From the NCBI RefSeq assembly GCF_001559595.1, contig NZ_LNTY01000006.1, positions 124,001-188,000 on the forward strand: a DNA stretch of 64,000 bases, in the 5' to 3' direction. Below are positions 37,515-48,501 of this stretch, piece by piece (the first letter of the stretch is position 1; each line of letters begins with the position of its first letter). Below the pieces are notes generated by a model that did no database searches, had not been told where the DNA came from, and worked only from the letters and a program-made list of their open reading frames with translations. Position numbers and translations under genes: made by a program. The DNA is from Enterovibrio coralii. Lineage in GTDB: Bacteria; Pseudomonadota; Gammaproteobacteria; Enterobacterales; Vibrionaceae.

Positions 37515-39070
37515 ATGATGGATTGGCTTTCGCTTGCCGCTTGTCTCTCAGGTCAAAGAGAACACAACGGCTTGCAGACTCAGTTTTGTGAGGCGTTGAC
37601 CAGCAATTTAGCGGTCAGCCATGCTTGGGTTGTGTTTCCCTGTCAGCAGGGACGCACCCTTTCGATCTCCGAAGGCTCGCAACGCTTTGAGTGGGCTGTA
37701 GATGATTTTTCACACCCCTTTGCTCATGTGTTTCAGTCGTCTACACCTATGTTGCTTGATCCGGCCAAGTTGAATTACTGGCAAGAGAACCCTGCTTTTG
37801 TGGCACTCATGATGCTTCGTCAGAGAGGGGAGAGTGTGTTTGTCATGCCCTTGCCACCTCAGCAAGGGCAAACCAAAGGCATCATCGTCATGACGGGCAA
37901 TGCGAATGTCCTTGGTAGCCTGCTTGCTGATAACGATTGGCTGCGTATCTGCGAGGTGTTCAGCAACCAATATCAAACCATCAAGGTATTGCGCGAAGAA
38001 CACCAACAGGTGTCTGCGTTGAACTCTTCTATAAAGCGTATTCGCCATGACGAGTTGAGCCGCGAACAAGCTTATGAACTCAAACATGTCTTGATTGGTG
38101 ATAGTGCAAGCATGCGTGATTTGAGGAAAAAGGTGGTCACGGGTGCTCAACTTCCTCTCAACGTGCTTATCTGTGGTGACACGGGGACAGGGAAAGAGCT
38201 GGTGGCGAAAGCACTGCATGAGCTGTCAGATCGCAAGAGTAAACCCTTCATCGCCATCAACTGTGCTGCTATTCCAGAAAACCTGCTTGAGAGCGAATTA
38301 TTCGGTCACGCTAAAGGCGCATTTTCAGGGGCTGAACGTGCCAAGAAAGGTCTCGTGGCTGATGCACAAGGCGGGACTCTGTTTCTGGATGAAATTGGCG
38401 ACATGCCGATAGCACTTCAGGCCAAATTACTGCGCGTGTTGGAGACAAGAGCCTACCGTGCTGTGGGTTCGAATCAGGAAATCTCTGCCGACTTTCGTTT
38501 AGTGGCGGCAACCCACGTTGCGATGAAAGAGCGAATCGATACGGGAGCATTTCGCCGAGATCTCTTTTATCGGCTCAATCAGTTTCCTGTGTTTATGCCG
38601 TCGTTGGATAGCCGAAAAGAAGACATCCCTCACTTGGTGCGCCATTTCGTTGAGGAATATAACGCCAACCTCGGTACGCACATCGCAGGCGTTCAATACG
38701 GTGCGTTTGATTTGCTCGACCAGATGACTTTCCCCGGCAATGTTCGTGAGCTGAGAAACATCATTGAATACGCCTGTGCGATGACGGCACCAGGGGAGCA
38801 AATCTCGGCTGACGATATTGGTGGCACTGTGTTGCAGCAGCATCATGCGCTGGCGGTAAACAGTGATGATGTGAATGTCGACAGCGAAAGCTACATCGGC
38901 ATGGATATTACCGACATCGACAATCTGAAAGCCGCGGTGCGTCACTTTGAAAGTCGCGTGATTCGTTATCGCTTGTTGCGTTTTGGTGGAGACCGCTCGA
39001 AAGCGGCAGAAAGCCTCGGTTTGCCAAAACGTACGTTGCAGATAAGTGCCTGAAAATGGAGATTGATTGA
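37515..39070 (+). CDS. vasH: Sigma-54-dependent activator VasH, one frame break near the 3' end
   Basis: About 518 residues. An N-terminal GAF-like sensor region (1-170) is followed by a AAA+ domain with Walker A G-D-T-G-T-G-K-E (about 221), the sigma-54-contact loop G-A-F-S-G-A and Walker B L-F-L-D-E-I-G-D. A C-terminal Fis-type helix-turn-helix contains G-G-D-R-S-K-A-A-E-S-L-G. One G missing near 39038 truncates the open frame at 39053; restoring it gives R-T-L-A-D-K-C-L-K and a stop at 39070, as in other VasH proteins. By analogy with Vibrio cholerae it should activate the hcp operon through RpoN. Confidence 0.93.
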
Positions 39071-39071
39071 G

Positions 39072-39748
39072 ATGAAGTTAGGAATCGTCACTCTCTGGTT
39101 TTCCATGATGATCATGGCCGCAACGAGCCATGCCAGTGAGCATGAAAAGGCGAGTGATATTGTGTCACGCGGTATGGCTTGCGTTGAAATTTCTGCTCGG
39201 CTTGATCGTCTTGCCTGCTTTGATGATGTGTTCAAAACGCCAGCAAAGGCAGAGCAAGAAATGACGTTGATTGAACAAAAGCCTGATGCATGGAAAAGGG
39301 CGATGCAAAGCGAATCGCAACGCAGTGATGAGGCATTCGATTTTCAGCTTTTCTATGTTGATGAAACTCGCCCTGAAAACGGCATCTGGATGACGGCGAC
39401 GGCCATGACCGACCGTGTTCAGAAAAAATCCGAAATGCCTGTGCTGATGTTCAGCTGCATTGAAAACATCAGCCGTGTCGAACTGATGTTACCTCGGCCT
39501 ACCAATGCGGGTAAGGCAAGCGTGACAGCATCGTCAAATGCCAGCATCACCCAACGTTGGCTGAGCGACGATACGGGCAACATTATGCGGGCAGGACGCG
39601 GTTTACCTGCCATCGACATCATGAAAGCCTGATGTCTGGCGATCGTGCCGTGCTTCGATCCGAGCTGCCAGAGATTGGCAATCTAACGTTTGATACTGCC
39701 ACATTGCGTGATGCCATCAAACCTATGCGAAATACGTGTCGTTGGTAG
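39072..39748 (+). CDS. vasI: T6SS-associated periplasmic protein VasI (TagO), one frame break
   Basis: About 225 residues after restoring one A at 39624-39626. It has a signal peptide (M-K-L-G-I-V-T-L-W-F...S-H-A-S), then C-V-E-I-S-A-R-L-D-R-L-A-C-F-D, a segment typical of VasI. After the break the sequence ends with a conserved C-terminal block: L-R-S-E-L-P-E-I-G-N-L-T-F-D, then L-R-D-A-I-K-P-M-R-x-x-C. The role is unclear; it is an accessory T6SS protein exported to the periplasm. The ATG at 39072 follows the vasH stop directly. Confidence 0.85.
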
Positions 39749-39756
39749 GTGCAGTG

Positions 39757-41153
39757 ATGGATATGAATACCTACCGAGAACGCATTAAAAAGCCCATCGC
39801 TGGGGAAAGTCCCGTTGGCGAACGTTTGCTCGATGATGCGTTGTTGGACTTTGTTGAGTCTCAAATGATGAAAGTGGGCTCGTTATCTCATGCCGACGTG
39901 CAGTGGGGAGAAGCAGAGCAAAGCGCACTTAAGTTGATTGAAACCCAAACCAAAGACCTCAAGTTACTGACGTACCTGCTTCAATGCTTGCAGTACCAAG
40001 CGACACCTGAGCGGTTTGCGTTGTCTGTTTTTGTATTGGCGGACTTTATCGCTGAGTACTGGGAAACCTGTCATCCGGCTCCCGGTCCAAGGGGCGTTTT
40101 GCCTCGCCGTAAGTTTTACTCCCAAATCATTCAGCGCACTGAAAAAGCCGCCGAGAAATTGGATGCTTCCATGTTTGCGCCGGAGCAAGCCTCCGAAATC
40201 GAAGATGCACTTTCAGACTTGTCTTCTGCTGCGGCAAGCAAGGATTTGCCGACAGAGGGCGTGGATGACATCGCTGCACTGATAAAGAGAAAAAGCAAAC
40301 ATCAGGCAGAAACACCACCACCTGAAAGTGTTCCGGCGATATCAAGCGTCACGCCTTCAACGGCATCACCGTCACCAAAGCTGAAAATTGATGGCAGTTC
40401 TGACCGAGCGGTAAAGCAAACCCTGCTAAAAGTGGCGGAGTTTGTTGCAGAGCTTGATGGAGGCGTTGGCTTGGCACTGCGTTTGAGACGTTTTGCCGTG
40501 TGGTTTGCCATTACGTCTCCGCCTGACGCAGAAGCGAACAATGAAACGCCCTTAATGCCAGTATCGGTCGACCGCATCAGTGAATATGAAGATCAGCTAA
40601 AGCGCGGTGCTGATCATGCACTTTGGCGCAAAGTAGAACAAAGCCTGACTGTCGCTCCGTTCTGGATTGACGGCCATTTCCTCAGCTATCGCATCGCCCT
40701 CAAGTTGGGTAACAACGAGTGGGCTGACACCATCGCCTCGGAAGTCAGAGGATTTGTGAAACGCCTACCTGCCGTAATGCTGCTGACGTTTAAAGGCGGC
40801 GTGCCATTCGTGAGCGAGGAAACGCGCCGCTGGCTGGAGGAAGGGGAAACGACCAGTACAGGTTCAGCAACCGTGTCTGATTGGGACAGTAAGCGCAAGG
40901 AAGCCTTTGTACTGGCGGATGAGGCGGATTATCTGTCGCTCTCGCCATGCTTAATGACGGTTTGTCTTCAGCCAAAGAACCTCGAGATGCTTTCTACTGG
41001 CGTATGTTATCGGCCGATGTCATGAAGCGAAATCAACTCAGTGCGATGGCCGATCAGCAATACAAGAATCTCTTCGAGCAAGCCAGCCAAACGTCTTTGG
41101 CCGATTGGGAACCCGCGTTGCTGCAACGCTTGGAAAACATTACGAAGCCGTAA
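39757..41153 (+). CDS. tssA: T6SS baseplate/tail cap protein TssA (VasJ), one frame break
   Basis: About 465 residues once one G is restored at 40926-40927. The N-terminal ImpA_N domain (about 10-110, with P-I-A-G-E-S-P-V-G and L-K-L-L-T-Y-L-L-Q-C-L) defines the family, and a C-terminal VasJ-type domain follows a low-complexity linker. After the break it continues G-L-S-V-A-L-A-M-L-N-D-G. TssA primes sheath and tube assembly and in some systems stays at the distal end. The ATG at 39757 is the best start; it lies 8 bp after vasI. Confidence 0.9.
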
Positions 41154-41174
41154 TTCAAACAGGGATAGAAACAC

Positions 41175-44100
41175 ATGTTCAGCAAGTTAACATCGCTGCT
41201 AAAGAAAATGGTACCCGCACTGAAATCTGCGTTGCCCATTCTTTTGGTGGCCATTTTCGTCTTAATCAACGTCGCGATTTGGTGGGCGGGTCCTTGGCTC
41301 AAAGTTGACGAGAAGCATCCGCTGGAGCCTTTGATGGCTCGTGTAATTACCAGCGTTATCTTTTCTCTGTTCTGGTTGGCAGCTTGGGGCTTTCTTCAGT
41401 GGCGAAAGCTCAAGGAGTATCACGCCAAACAAGACCGCGAGCGTCAGCTTCAAGAAGACCCCATCCAGCGATATGAAGAACGCCAAGAAGCCGAACTTAA
41501 TCAAGTCATGGCGGCCTTGCAGAAAAGCTTGAACAAGCGAAATTACTTGTACGCATTGCCGTGGTATCTGGTGTTAGGTCCTGAAAACTCTGGGAAAACC
41601 AGTTTAATCAACCGCTCGGGGCAAAACTTTGTTTTTTCGTCGGTGATGCGTGCATCAGGTAAGAAAAGTGAAAACCCCTTCTCGCTGGATTGGTGGATTG
41701 GTGATGACTCCGTGTTGATAGATCCAGACGGCGAGCTGTTAACCCAACGCGCAACCTCGTCAGAGGGGGAAGGAGAGATGGAGCGTCGTCTTTGGCTCCA
41801 CTTCGTTAAGTGGTTAGAAAGAACCCGCAGCCGCCGACCACTCAATGGGGTTGTCGTCGCTTTGGATGTCGCCAAACTTGCTACGGCGACGACGACAGAA
41901 CGCAAAGCTCACGCGAATCTTATTCGTGCGAGATTGCGTGAGCTGATGGAAACCTTGTCTACCCGATTACCGGTTTATGTTTCGCTCACCAAGCTTGATT
42001 TGCTGTATGGCTTCGAACCTTTCTTCCGTCACTATTCGAAAGCAGAGCGTGAAGAAGTGATGGGATTTACCTTTACCCTCGATTCTGTCGATGACCTCGA
42101 TAGCTGGCTGGCGGAATTTGATAACGATTTCGGCTCCTTCGTGGAACGCGTTAACAAGATGCTGCCGACCGCGTTGATGCAGTGTTTTGATGGCGAAGAT
42201 CGCACTGCGATTTACAGCTTTAGCCGCCAGATGGCGGGGCTTCACGATGTGTTAAAGCAATTCCTACAAGATGCCTTTGGCAGTGATCAGTTTTCCACGT
42301 CAGCCTTGGTGCGCGGGTTGTACTTTACCTCTGTTTACCAGCAAGGAGTGCCGACCAATGCCTTTATGGATTCGGCTTCCCGACGCTATGGGCTCTCACA
42401 GGCCGCCAATACCGCGCAACATGCAGCTAATTCAACGACCTACTTCACCCAGAATCTGTTTAATCGGGTGATTTATCCTGAAGCTGGGCTGGCCTCAGAC
42501 AACTTCCGCGTCGCGAAAACCAAACGACGCTTCATCATGCTATCCGCGGTGGCGTGTGGGATTGCGTCTTTTCTCTTAATTGGCGCATGGCATCAGTACT
42601 ACCTCAAAAATGTTGAGCAAGCAGATGCAGTGCTCGCGAAGGTGAATGACTACGAGAATAACTACGCATCAGAAGTCATCATTGATGATGGCGTCGATAT
42701 TCTTGCGCCGTTGGATACGATTCGTCAGGCAACCTTAGAATTCGGCTTCTTCCGCGAAAAACCGCAGTATGTCTCCGATCTTGGCTTGTATCAGGGCCAT
42801 GTGATCGGTCCTGAAGTTGAACGCACTTACCTTAGCCTTTTGGAAAATCGCTATCTCCCTGCATTGATGAAAGTCGCTGCTGCAGATGTCGTCGGCGCGC
42901 AAGATGATGAAAACCAACTTGGTTCATTGCGTGTGTTCCGCATGATGACGGATGACGACGGTCGTTATCAGAATATGGTTCAGCGGTATTTTGCTGCCAA
43001 ATGGCAGGCACAATATGAAGGTGAACGCGATACGCAAGAGCGTTTGATGCAGCACCTCGACTATGCGATGGAGCATACCGACTTGGTGGGTGACCGTATC
43101 GATGGTGATGAGAGCGCGGAGCGCATTCTGTCGCCATACGACAACCTTATAGCGAACGCGCAAGTTGGCCTCAGCCGTATGCCTATCGAGCAGCGTGTTT
43201 ATCGAAACTTAAAGCAAGCATCAACCGCTGTACTTGGTTCCCCCATCAATTTAGGAACGGCGATCGGCCCCGTTTTCGATGTGGTCTTCAGCGAGCGCGT
43301 TGCCGATAGCAACAACCTCGATATTCCAAGAATGCTCACGAAGAAGGGTTTTGAAACCTACTTTATTCCTGAGTCAGACTCTGTCTCCGAACTGGCGTTG
43401 GTGGATAGCTGGGTACTGGGACAGGTTGAATCGATTAACTTTTCAGAGGAAGACAAGCGCGTCTTACGAGAAAAGATCCGTAATCTCTATGTAGCCGATT
43501 ACTCAGACACTTGGCGACGCGCCACCAATGACGTGGATGTGAAGTCGTTTCCGGATATTCACAATGCCGTATTGGTACTGGAAAGCATCACGGGAAACAA
43601 CCAGCCGCTGCATCGTTTACTTGAAGAAGTAACCGACAATACTGACTTGTTCCCAAGCTTGCCGGAAAGCGATGAAGCCAAAGCCGAGCTACTCAAGTCG
43701 CCACGCTATCGTGTTGCGGCAATGGTAGATAACCAGTTTTCTGCATTGAATGGCCTGTCTGAAATCGAGCCGGGTAAGCCGATTTATCTTGATGAAGTGA
43801 TGGAAGCGGTCACGCAACTGACCGCGTACATGAAGTCGATCAATGATGCGCCAGATGTCGGTAAAGCCGCATTGGAGGCAACCAAAGCGCGCTTGTCCCT
43901 GAACAACTCGGATCCTATCTATGTGCTGCAACGCATTGCTTCGGGTATGCCTCAACCGTATGACGGCATGTTGAGAAAGCTCGCGGATGAGAGTTGGTAT
44001 GTGGTGCGTCAGGAAGCGATTCGTTACCTCGAAGTGCGCTGGGCGGCTGACGTGTTCAATCCGTTCCAGAGCAAGCTGGCGTCTCGTTATCCTTTTAACA

Positions 44101-44720
44101 CGCGCTCTTCAAAAGATGTCGCGCTGGAAGATTTTGAGTCCTTCTTCGCGCCAAATGGCACGTTAACGCAGTTCTACGAAGATAACCTGCGCATGTTCCT
44201 TGAAGATACTGGCGAGCTTTCAGCCGACGATGAAGGCAAAACGCTTATCCGTCAGGATGTGCTCAGCCAAATTGAGCGCGGCCGCGAAATTCAGCGGGCA
44301 TTCTTTAATCGTAAAGGTGTGCTGGATGTGGAGTTCACGCTTGAACCCATCGAGCTCAGTGCCAATAAACGCCGTTCTGTCATCAATATTGATGGCCAAT
44401 ATGTGGAATACAGCCATGGCCCGCGCAAAAATGTCGGGTTGATTTGGCCGAACACATTGCGCGAAGCCGCGGTCAGCAAAGTTACCTTGATTCCGGTTGC
44501 CGCCAATGCGTCACCACGCGGTATCAGTATCCGTGGACCCTGGGCATTCTTCCGATTGTTGGAGCAGGCGGAAGTGGCTGGGTCTAGCTCCACCAGTGTG
44601 GATTACCGCTTCAATATCGATGGCGGGAACGTGATGTATCGTCTGCATTCAGAGGCTGACAGTAATCCGTTTACTGCGTCAATCTTCCGAGGGTTCAACC
44701 TCTCTAGAACGCTTTACTGA
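41175..44720 (+). CDS. tssM: T6SS inner-membrane channel protein TssM (IcmF/VasK)
   Basis: An 1181-residue TssM, spanning the inner membrane with two helices near the N-terminus (about 20-38 and 55-76) and a third near 455-475. The cytoplasmic NTPase-like domain has Walker A G-P-E-N-S-G-K-T-S at about residue 136. The long periplasmic C-terminus contacts TssJ. It is unbroken and of normal length, the longest gene in the window. It forms the membrane complex with TssL and TssJ. Confidence 0.97.
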   Translation: MFSKLTSLLKKMVPALKSALPILLVAIFVLINVAIWWAGPWLKVDEKHPLEPLMARVITSVIFSLFWLAAWGFLQWRKLKEYHAKQDRERQLQEDPIQRYEERQEAELNQVMAALQKSLNKRNYLYALPWYLVLGPENSGKTSLINRSGQNFVFSSVMRASGKKSENPFSLDWWIGDDSVLIDPDGELLTQRATSSEGEGEMERRLWLHFVKWLERTRSRRPLNGVVVALDVAKLATATTTERKAHANLIRARLRELMETLSTRLPVYVSLTKLDLLYGFEPFFRHYSKAEREEVMGFTFTLDSVDDLDSWLAEFDNDFGSFVERVNKMLPTALMQCFDGEDRTAIYSFSRQMAGLHDVLKQFLQDAFGSDQFSTSALVRGLYFTSVYQQGVPTNAFMDSASRRYGLSQAANTAQHAANSTTYFTQNLFNRVIYPEAGLASDNFRVAKTKRRFIMLSAVACGIASFLLIGAWHQYYLKNVEQADAVLAKVNDYENNYASEVIIDDGVDILAPLDTIRQATLEFGFFREKPQYVSDLGLYQGHVIGPEVERTYLSLLENRYLPALMKVAAADVVGAQDDENQLGSLRVFRMMTDDDGRYQNMVQRYFAAKWQAQYEGERDTQERLMQHLDYAMEHTDLVGDRIDGDESAERILSPYDNLIANAQVGLSRMPIEQRVYRNLKQASTAVLGSPINLGTAIGPVFDVVFSERVADSNNLDIPRMLTKKGFETYFIPESDSVSELALVDSWVLGQVESINFSEEDKRVLREKIRNLYVADYSDTWRRATNDVDVKSFPDIHNAVLVLESITGNNQPLHRLLEEVTDNTDLFPSLPESDEAKAELLKSPRYRVAAMVDNQFSALNGLSEIEPGKPIYLDEVMEAVTQLTAYMKSINDAPDVGKAALEATKARLSLNNSDPIYVLQRIASGMPQPYDGMLRKLADESWYVVRQEAIRYLEVRWAADVFNPFQSKLASRYPFNTRSSKDVALEDFESFFAPNGTLTQFYEDNLRMFLEDTGELSADDEGKTLIRQDVLSQIERGREIQRAFFNRKGVLDVEFTLEPIELSANKRRSVINIDGQYVEYSHGPRKNVGLIWPNTLREAAVSKVTLIPVAANASPRGISIRGPWAFFRLLEQAEVAGSSSTSVDYRFNIDGGNVMYRLHSEADSNPFTASIFRGFNLSRTLY

Positions 44721-44736
44721 GAAAAGGAAGATCAAG

Positions 44737-46010
44737 GTGCCGCAAAGGATGTTTACTGACATCAATGGAGCAAAAAAAGCGGGAAACAGTGCCCGGTTGC
44801 GTGATGCATCGGAATATCAAAAGATTCGCAGTGAGATAAACCGACGCTTCAACCCGCTGGCTGGCTCAACGGATTGGGACAAAGTCAGAGAGCTTTGCGA
44901 ACAATTGGCTGAGCGAGAAGGTGTGGATTTGCTGGTGGCGATCTATTACACCGTTGCCGCCATGAAAACCCAAGGCCTTTCCGCGTTCGCTGATGGGCTT
45001 GAACTGCAGGTCACTGTGCTCAGAACCCCCAATGACGATGACATGCCTTTTGCTAAGCAAGCCGACCTTTACCGTTGGATGCTCGGCCGGATTGGTGAAG
45101 AAGTCAGAGCAATGCGACCGAGCCTTGAGCAATTGCGGGATTTGTATCGCTGTGAGCGGGCTTTGGAGAGCATAGACAGATACCTTTCATTGAATGACGA
45201 AGGAAAAGTCGAAGACTTAGATGTGTTGGGGTACGCCATCTTTGAGCACATAGACCGCATTGAGAGGAGCGCGAAAGCGCAACCACTGGTTAATCACGTT
45301 GAGGTTGTCGAAGAGCGGCAAAAACAAAATAGCGGTGCTTTGGTGTTTGCGATTGGGCTGCTTGTTGGTGGTCTTGGTTACTACGGATTGACCTTGGTGC
45401 AAGGTGAAATCGAAACACCAATCACGATACTGACAGAGCCAGAAAAGATCCCGAAAATAGTTTCTGCCGATGAAGCTTCTTCAATCCATGCCACTTTCAG
45501 TGCGGTTCAGTTGCGTGAATCTCAGCTAGAGCTTGCTTCAAGCTATTCAGACCAAGTTTCCATCCTTCTTGCTTCTAAGGTGGGAGATAACTATGCCTCA
45601 GGCTGAAGTATGCCGAATCATTGGCGCATCTGTTTCCTGAGTCTGAAGAGTCCACTCAAATTCAATCAACGCTAGGCCAATGGAAAAACGGGGTCGAAGC
45701 GACCTTTACTCAAATGCAGGAACGGTTTGAAACAGCAAGAACGCGTGCGGCCAATGTGAGTTTGCTGATGGAAAATGGTCGGGTTGATCAGGTGAAAACC
45801 CTAGCGAAAGGGCTGGAAAACTATGCGATAAGTTTGTCGCCTATGGTGGCGAGAGTCTCTTTTGCCGAGCAACTTATTGAAGAAGGGGATACAGAACGAG
45901 CGATGGCTGAACTCACCATTATTGATAACCAACTAAAGGCCCTTGCGATGAAAAAGGTGCTCTTGATGGAAAAGGTGCAAAATAGTGAGGACAAGGTGCC
46001 AGTTAACTAG
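44737..46010 (+). CDS. vasL: VasL: TssA-like membrane protein, one frame break
   Basis: About 424 residues after restoring one base near 45601-45603. The N-terminal part is an ImpA_N-like domain (R-D-A-S-E-Y-Q-K-I-R-S-E-I-N-R-R-F-N-P) and one membrane helix follows near residues 205-222 (V-F-A-I-G-L-L-V-G-G-L-G-Y-Y). The C-terminal part is helical. VasL proteins are the last gene of vas clusters. Related membrane TssA-like proteins (TagA) cap or stop growing sheaths in other systems, so a similar role is possible. The GTG at 44737 has AAGGAAG upstream; an ATG at 44749 is an alternative. Confidence 0.85.
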
Positions 46011-46026
46011 ACATAAATAAAACTGG

Positions 46027-46060
46027 GACACACTCTGTCTTGCTGATAACGTGTGTCTTT
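46027..46060 (+). terminator. Weak terminator after the T6SS operon
   Basis: GACACAC (46027-46033) pairs with GTGTGTC (46051-46057), a 7-bp stem with a 17-base loop and only three T after it. It lies 16 bp past the vasL stop and is the only candidate stop signal between the T6SS and the eCIS operon. Confidence 0.45.
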
Positions 46061-46090
46061 AAAGAGCAATTTCGTATCAAAGTAGTGAAA

Positions 46091-46109
46091 TTGGCGTTTC
46101 TAGTGCCAA
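46091..46109 (+). promoter_or_regulatory. Possible sigma-54 promoter upstream of the eCIS operon
   Basis: TTGGCGTTTCTAGTGCCAA has GG (46093-46094) and GC (46105-46106) with ten bases between, and a good -24 element (TTGGC); the -12 element (GTGCC) is only partial. The same bases form an inverted repeat (TTGGC/GCCAA), so the match may be a by-product of dyad symmetry. It lies about 440 bp before the sheath gene. Confidence 0.35.
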
Positions 46110-46548
46110 AGTGCACCAAAGAAAGTGGCTGCCTATAAATCCATGCATTTGTGTTTTTCGTTATTGCCCCTCCACTGTGGGTGCTTAAACCGCTGCCGAT
46201 AGATAACTCCCGCTGTCACAAAAACTTCTTATTCACTATCCAGCGCGAATATCCAAAAAAATGAGAAAAATATTTCAGGCAATTTGTAATAACGATTACA
46301 CCAACTTAACGCGTTGAATAATAGCGTTTAAAACAATCGTGCTTTTTACACTGCTCAACTCATAACCGACTTAATCTCTTGTTTTTGCGACATATCAACC
46401 AATGAAAGTTAGCCATCATTTCTGTGTATTGCAGCACTAATACTCATGTCTGCTGTGGCATATACCTGAGCCTTGGGTTTTAGCCAGACACCAGTGCCGC
46501 TTCTAACGCCATCTTGAACGTTCATTGTCATGGTAGAGGAGGTCACTC
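46110..46548 (+). promoter_or_regulatory. Gap between the T6SS and eCIS operons
   Basis: About 440 bp, AT-rich in its middle part, with no gene on either strand. It should hold the eCIS promoter, but no -10/-35 pair stands out. A very strong ribosome site (GAGGAGGT, 46535-46542) precedes the sheath ATG, in line with a protein needed in many copies. Confidence 0.5.
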
Positions 46549-48495
46549 ATGCCCGTTGCACTGACATACCCCGGCGTTTATATCCAAGAAATTCCTAGTG
46601 GCAGCCGCTCGATTAGCGGTGTTGCGACATCAATTGCCGCGTTTGTCGGCGGTTTCTCTCGAGGGCCTTTGAACACGCCGGTTCGTATGTTTCATGTGGG
46701 TGATTTTGACACCCACATGGGAGGCGTAAATACCAACAGTGAAACCAGCTATGCGGTCTCTCAGTTCTACACAAACGGTGGAGGAGAGGCGATTGCTGTT
46801 AGGGTTGGTGGTGGGACGAATGGTTCTATGACCGCACAAAGTTGGAATGGGGCGAGTACGCTGACATTCAACGCTGGGCGTCAGTTCCAAGGCAACGCCG
46901 TTCAAGACCCAGGGACTTGGAACAATCATATACGGGTCGATATTGACTATCTCACCTCTGACCCTGCCTCTTTGTTCAATCTCTCTGTGACCGAAATTCG
47001 CCATGTTGATGGTTTAGAACTTCCTGTTCGTACCGAGACCTATCGCAACGTGTCCATGGTAGCGACACATCCAAGATACGTTCTGAACGTCGTTAACGAT
47101 GATTCTGTCATGGTGCAACTCACCACTGCGGGTACGACCGACAGACCTGCACCAACGGGGTTCTATTCAGGTGTGCAGGACACGACACTCTATGCCGCGG
47201 TCGCTGCGGCGAATACCTTGCAGGTGAACTTGGGGACAGGTGCACACGATGTGACTGTTGATGCCAGCACACCGCCCACAACCATGGCGGAAGCGGCTTT
47301 GATGATTCAAAACGCCATTAGAGACACTCGCCCTGCTGATCCACTCTGGGCGCAATGTCAGGTGGTGGTACGTGGTGATCGACTGGCCATTTTTACTGGC
47401 AGAAATAGTGCCGATTATCGCGCTGGGCATGTTGTTTCTATGGCTGAATCAGCAGGTGATATCGGTACAGTGCTTGCTTTGGTTGCCAGCACGGAAGACA
47501 ACGTACAGCAATACGCGATGAACACCGTTGCGCCGGCAGGTCAGCAAACGGCAGCGACAGCGGGGGCAAATGGTGCGGCACCCACAGCGGCCCAACTTCG
47601 CGGGAATAGAAACCAGCGCACGGGAATCTATGCGTTAGAAGATGTGGATTTGTTCAACATCTTAATGATCCCTGAAGCATCAGATCTTAACAACGGCAAC
47701 GTTGCCGATATGTCGAGCGTGATGAGTCCTGCGATTGCTTACTGCGAAGAACAACGGGCGTTTTTGTTGATTGACCCTCCAGCCAATGTGAACAGTGCAG
47801 AAGAAGCCGTTGATTGGATGGATGAAGTCGCGGGTGCTGGACTTCGCCACCGAAATGTCGCGGCTTACTATCCTCGCGTTCAGGTTCCCGATCCCAATAA
47901 TGAAAACCGGCTTCGAACCATTGCACCAAGCGGCACAGTAGCAGGCGTTTATGCGCGAAAAGATAGCGAAGCAGGAATTTGGACGGCTGCCGCTGGCATA
48001 ACCGCGAGTCTTCGCAACGTCATCAGTTTCAATCACAACATGACCAATAACGAGATTGGTCAGCTCAATCCAATCGGCCTCAATTGCCTCAGAAATGGCG
48101 GAATTAGCGGGAACATCGTGTGGGGTGCGAGAACGCTTCGAGGTGCTAACGAGCTTGCCTCGGAATGGACGTACATCCCCGTTCGTCGTACCGCTCTGTT
48201 TATAGAGGAAACCTTATTCCGAGGGCTGCAATGGTCACTGTTTATGCCGAATGATGAACCGCTGTGGTCGGAAATTCGCATTGCGGTTACCAACTTTATG
48301 CAGGGTCTGTTCCGCCAAGGTGCCTTTCAGGGCAGTGCGCCCGAGCAGGCATTCCGCGTGAAATGTGATGCTGAAACCACCACGCAGGCGGATATTGATG
48401 CCGGTATCGTCAATGTGTTAGTGGGCTTTGCACCGCTGAAACCCGCTGAGTTTGTGGTCGTCAGTCTTCAATTGATGAACAACAGCGGTAGTTAA
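46549..48495 (+). CDS. eCIS contractile sheath protein
   Basis: A 648-residue phage-tail sheath protein of the Afp2/Pvc2 type. The N-terminal start T-Y-P-G-V-Y-I-Q-E-I-P-S-G-S-R-S-I-x-G-V and the following A-F-V-G are the family signature. The conserved C-terminal domain includes F-V-N-x-R-R-like W-T-Y-I-P-V-R-R-T-A-L-F-I-E-E and F-V-V-V-S-L-Q. A long insert (about 190-340) decorates the surface. Only one sheath gene is present, whereas Afp and PVC have three. It is the first gene of the operon and is followed by a strong hairpin. Confidence 0.95.
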   Translation: MPVALTYPGVYIQEIPSGSRSISGVATSIAAFVGGFSRGPLNTPVRMFHVGDFDTHMGGVNTNSETSYAVSQFYTNGGGEAIAVRVGGGTNGSMTAQSWNGASTLTFNAGRQFQGNAVQDPGTWNNHIRVDIDYLTSDPASLFNLSVTEIRHVDGLELPVRTETYRNVSMVATHPRYVLNVVNDDSVMVQLTTAGTTDRPAPTGFYSGVQDTTLYAAVAAANTLQVNLGTGAHDVTVDASTPPTTMAEAALMIQNAIRDTRPADPLWAQCQVVVRGDRLAIFTGRNSADYRAGHVVSMAESAGDIGTVLALVASTEDNVQQYAMNTVAPAGQQTAATAGANGAAPTAAQLRGNRNQRTGIYALEDVDLFNILMIPEASDLNNGNVADMSSVMSPAIAYCEEQRAFLLIDPPANVNSAEEAVDWMDEVAGAGLRHRNVAAYYPRVQVPDPNNENRLRTIAPSGTVAGVYARKDSEAGIWTAAAGITASLRNVISFNHNMTNNEIGQLNPIGLNCLRNGGISGNIVWGARTLRGANELASEWTYIPVRRTALFIEETLFRGLQWSLFMPNDEPLWSEIRIAVTNFMQGLFRQGAFQGSAPEQAFRVKCDAETTTQADIDAGIVNVLVGFAPLKPAEFVVVSLQLMNNSGS

Positions 48496-48501
48496 TCCCA
48501 A

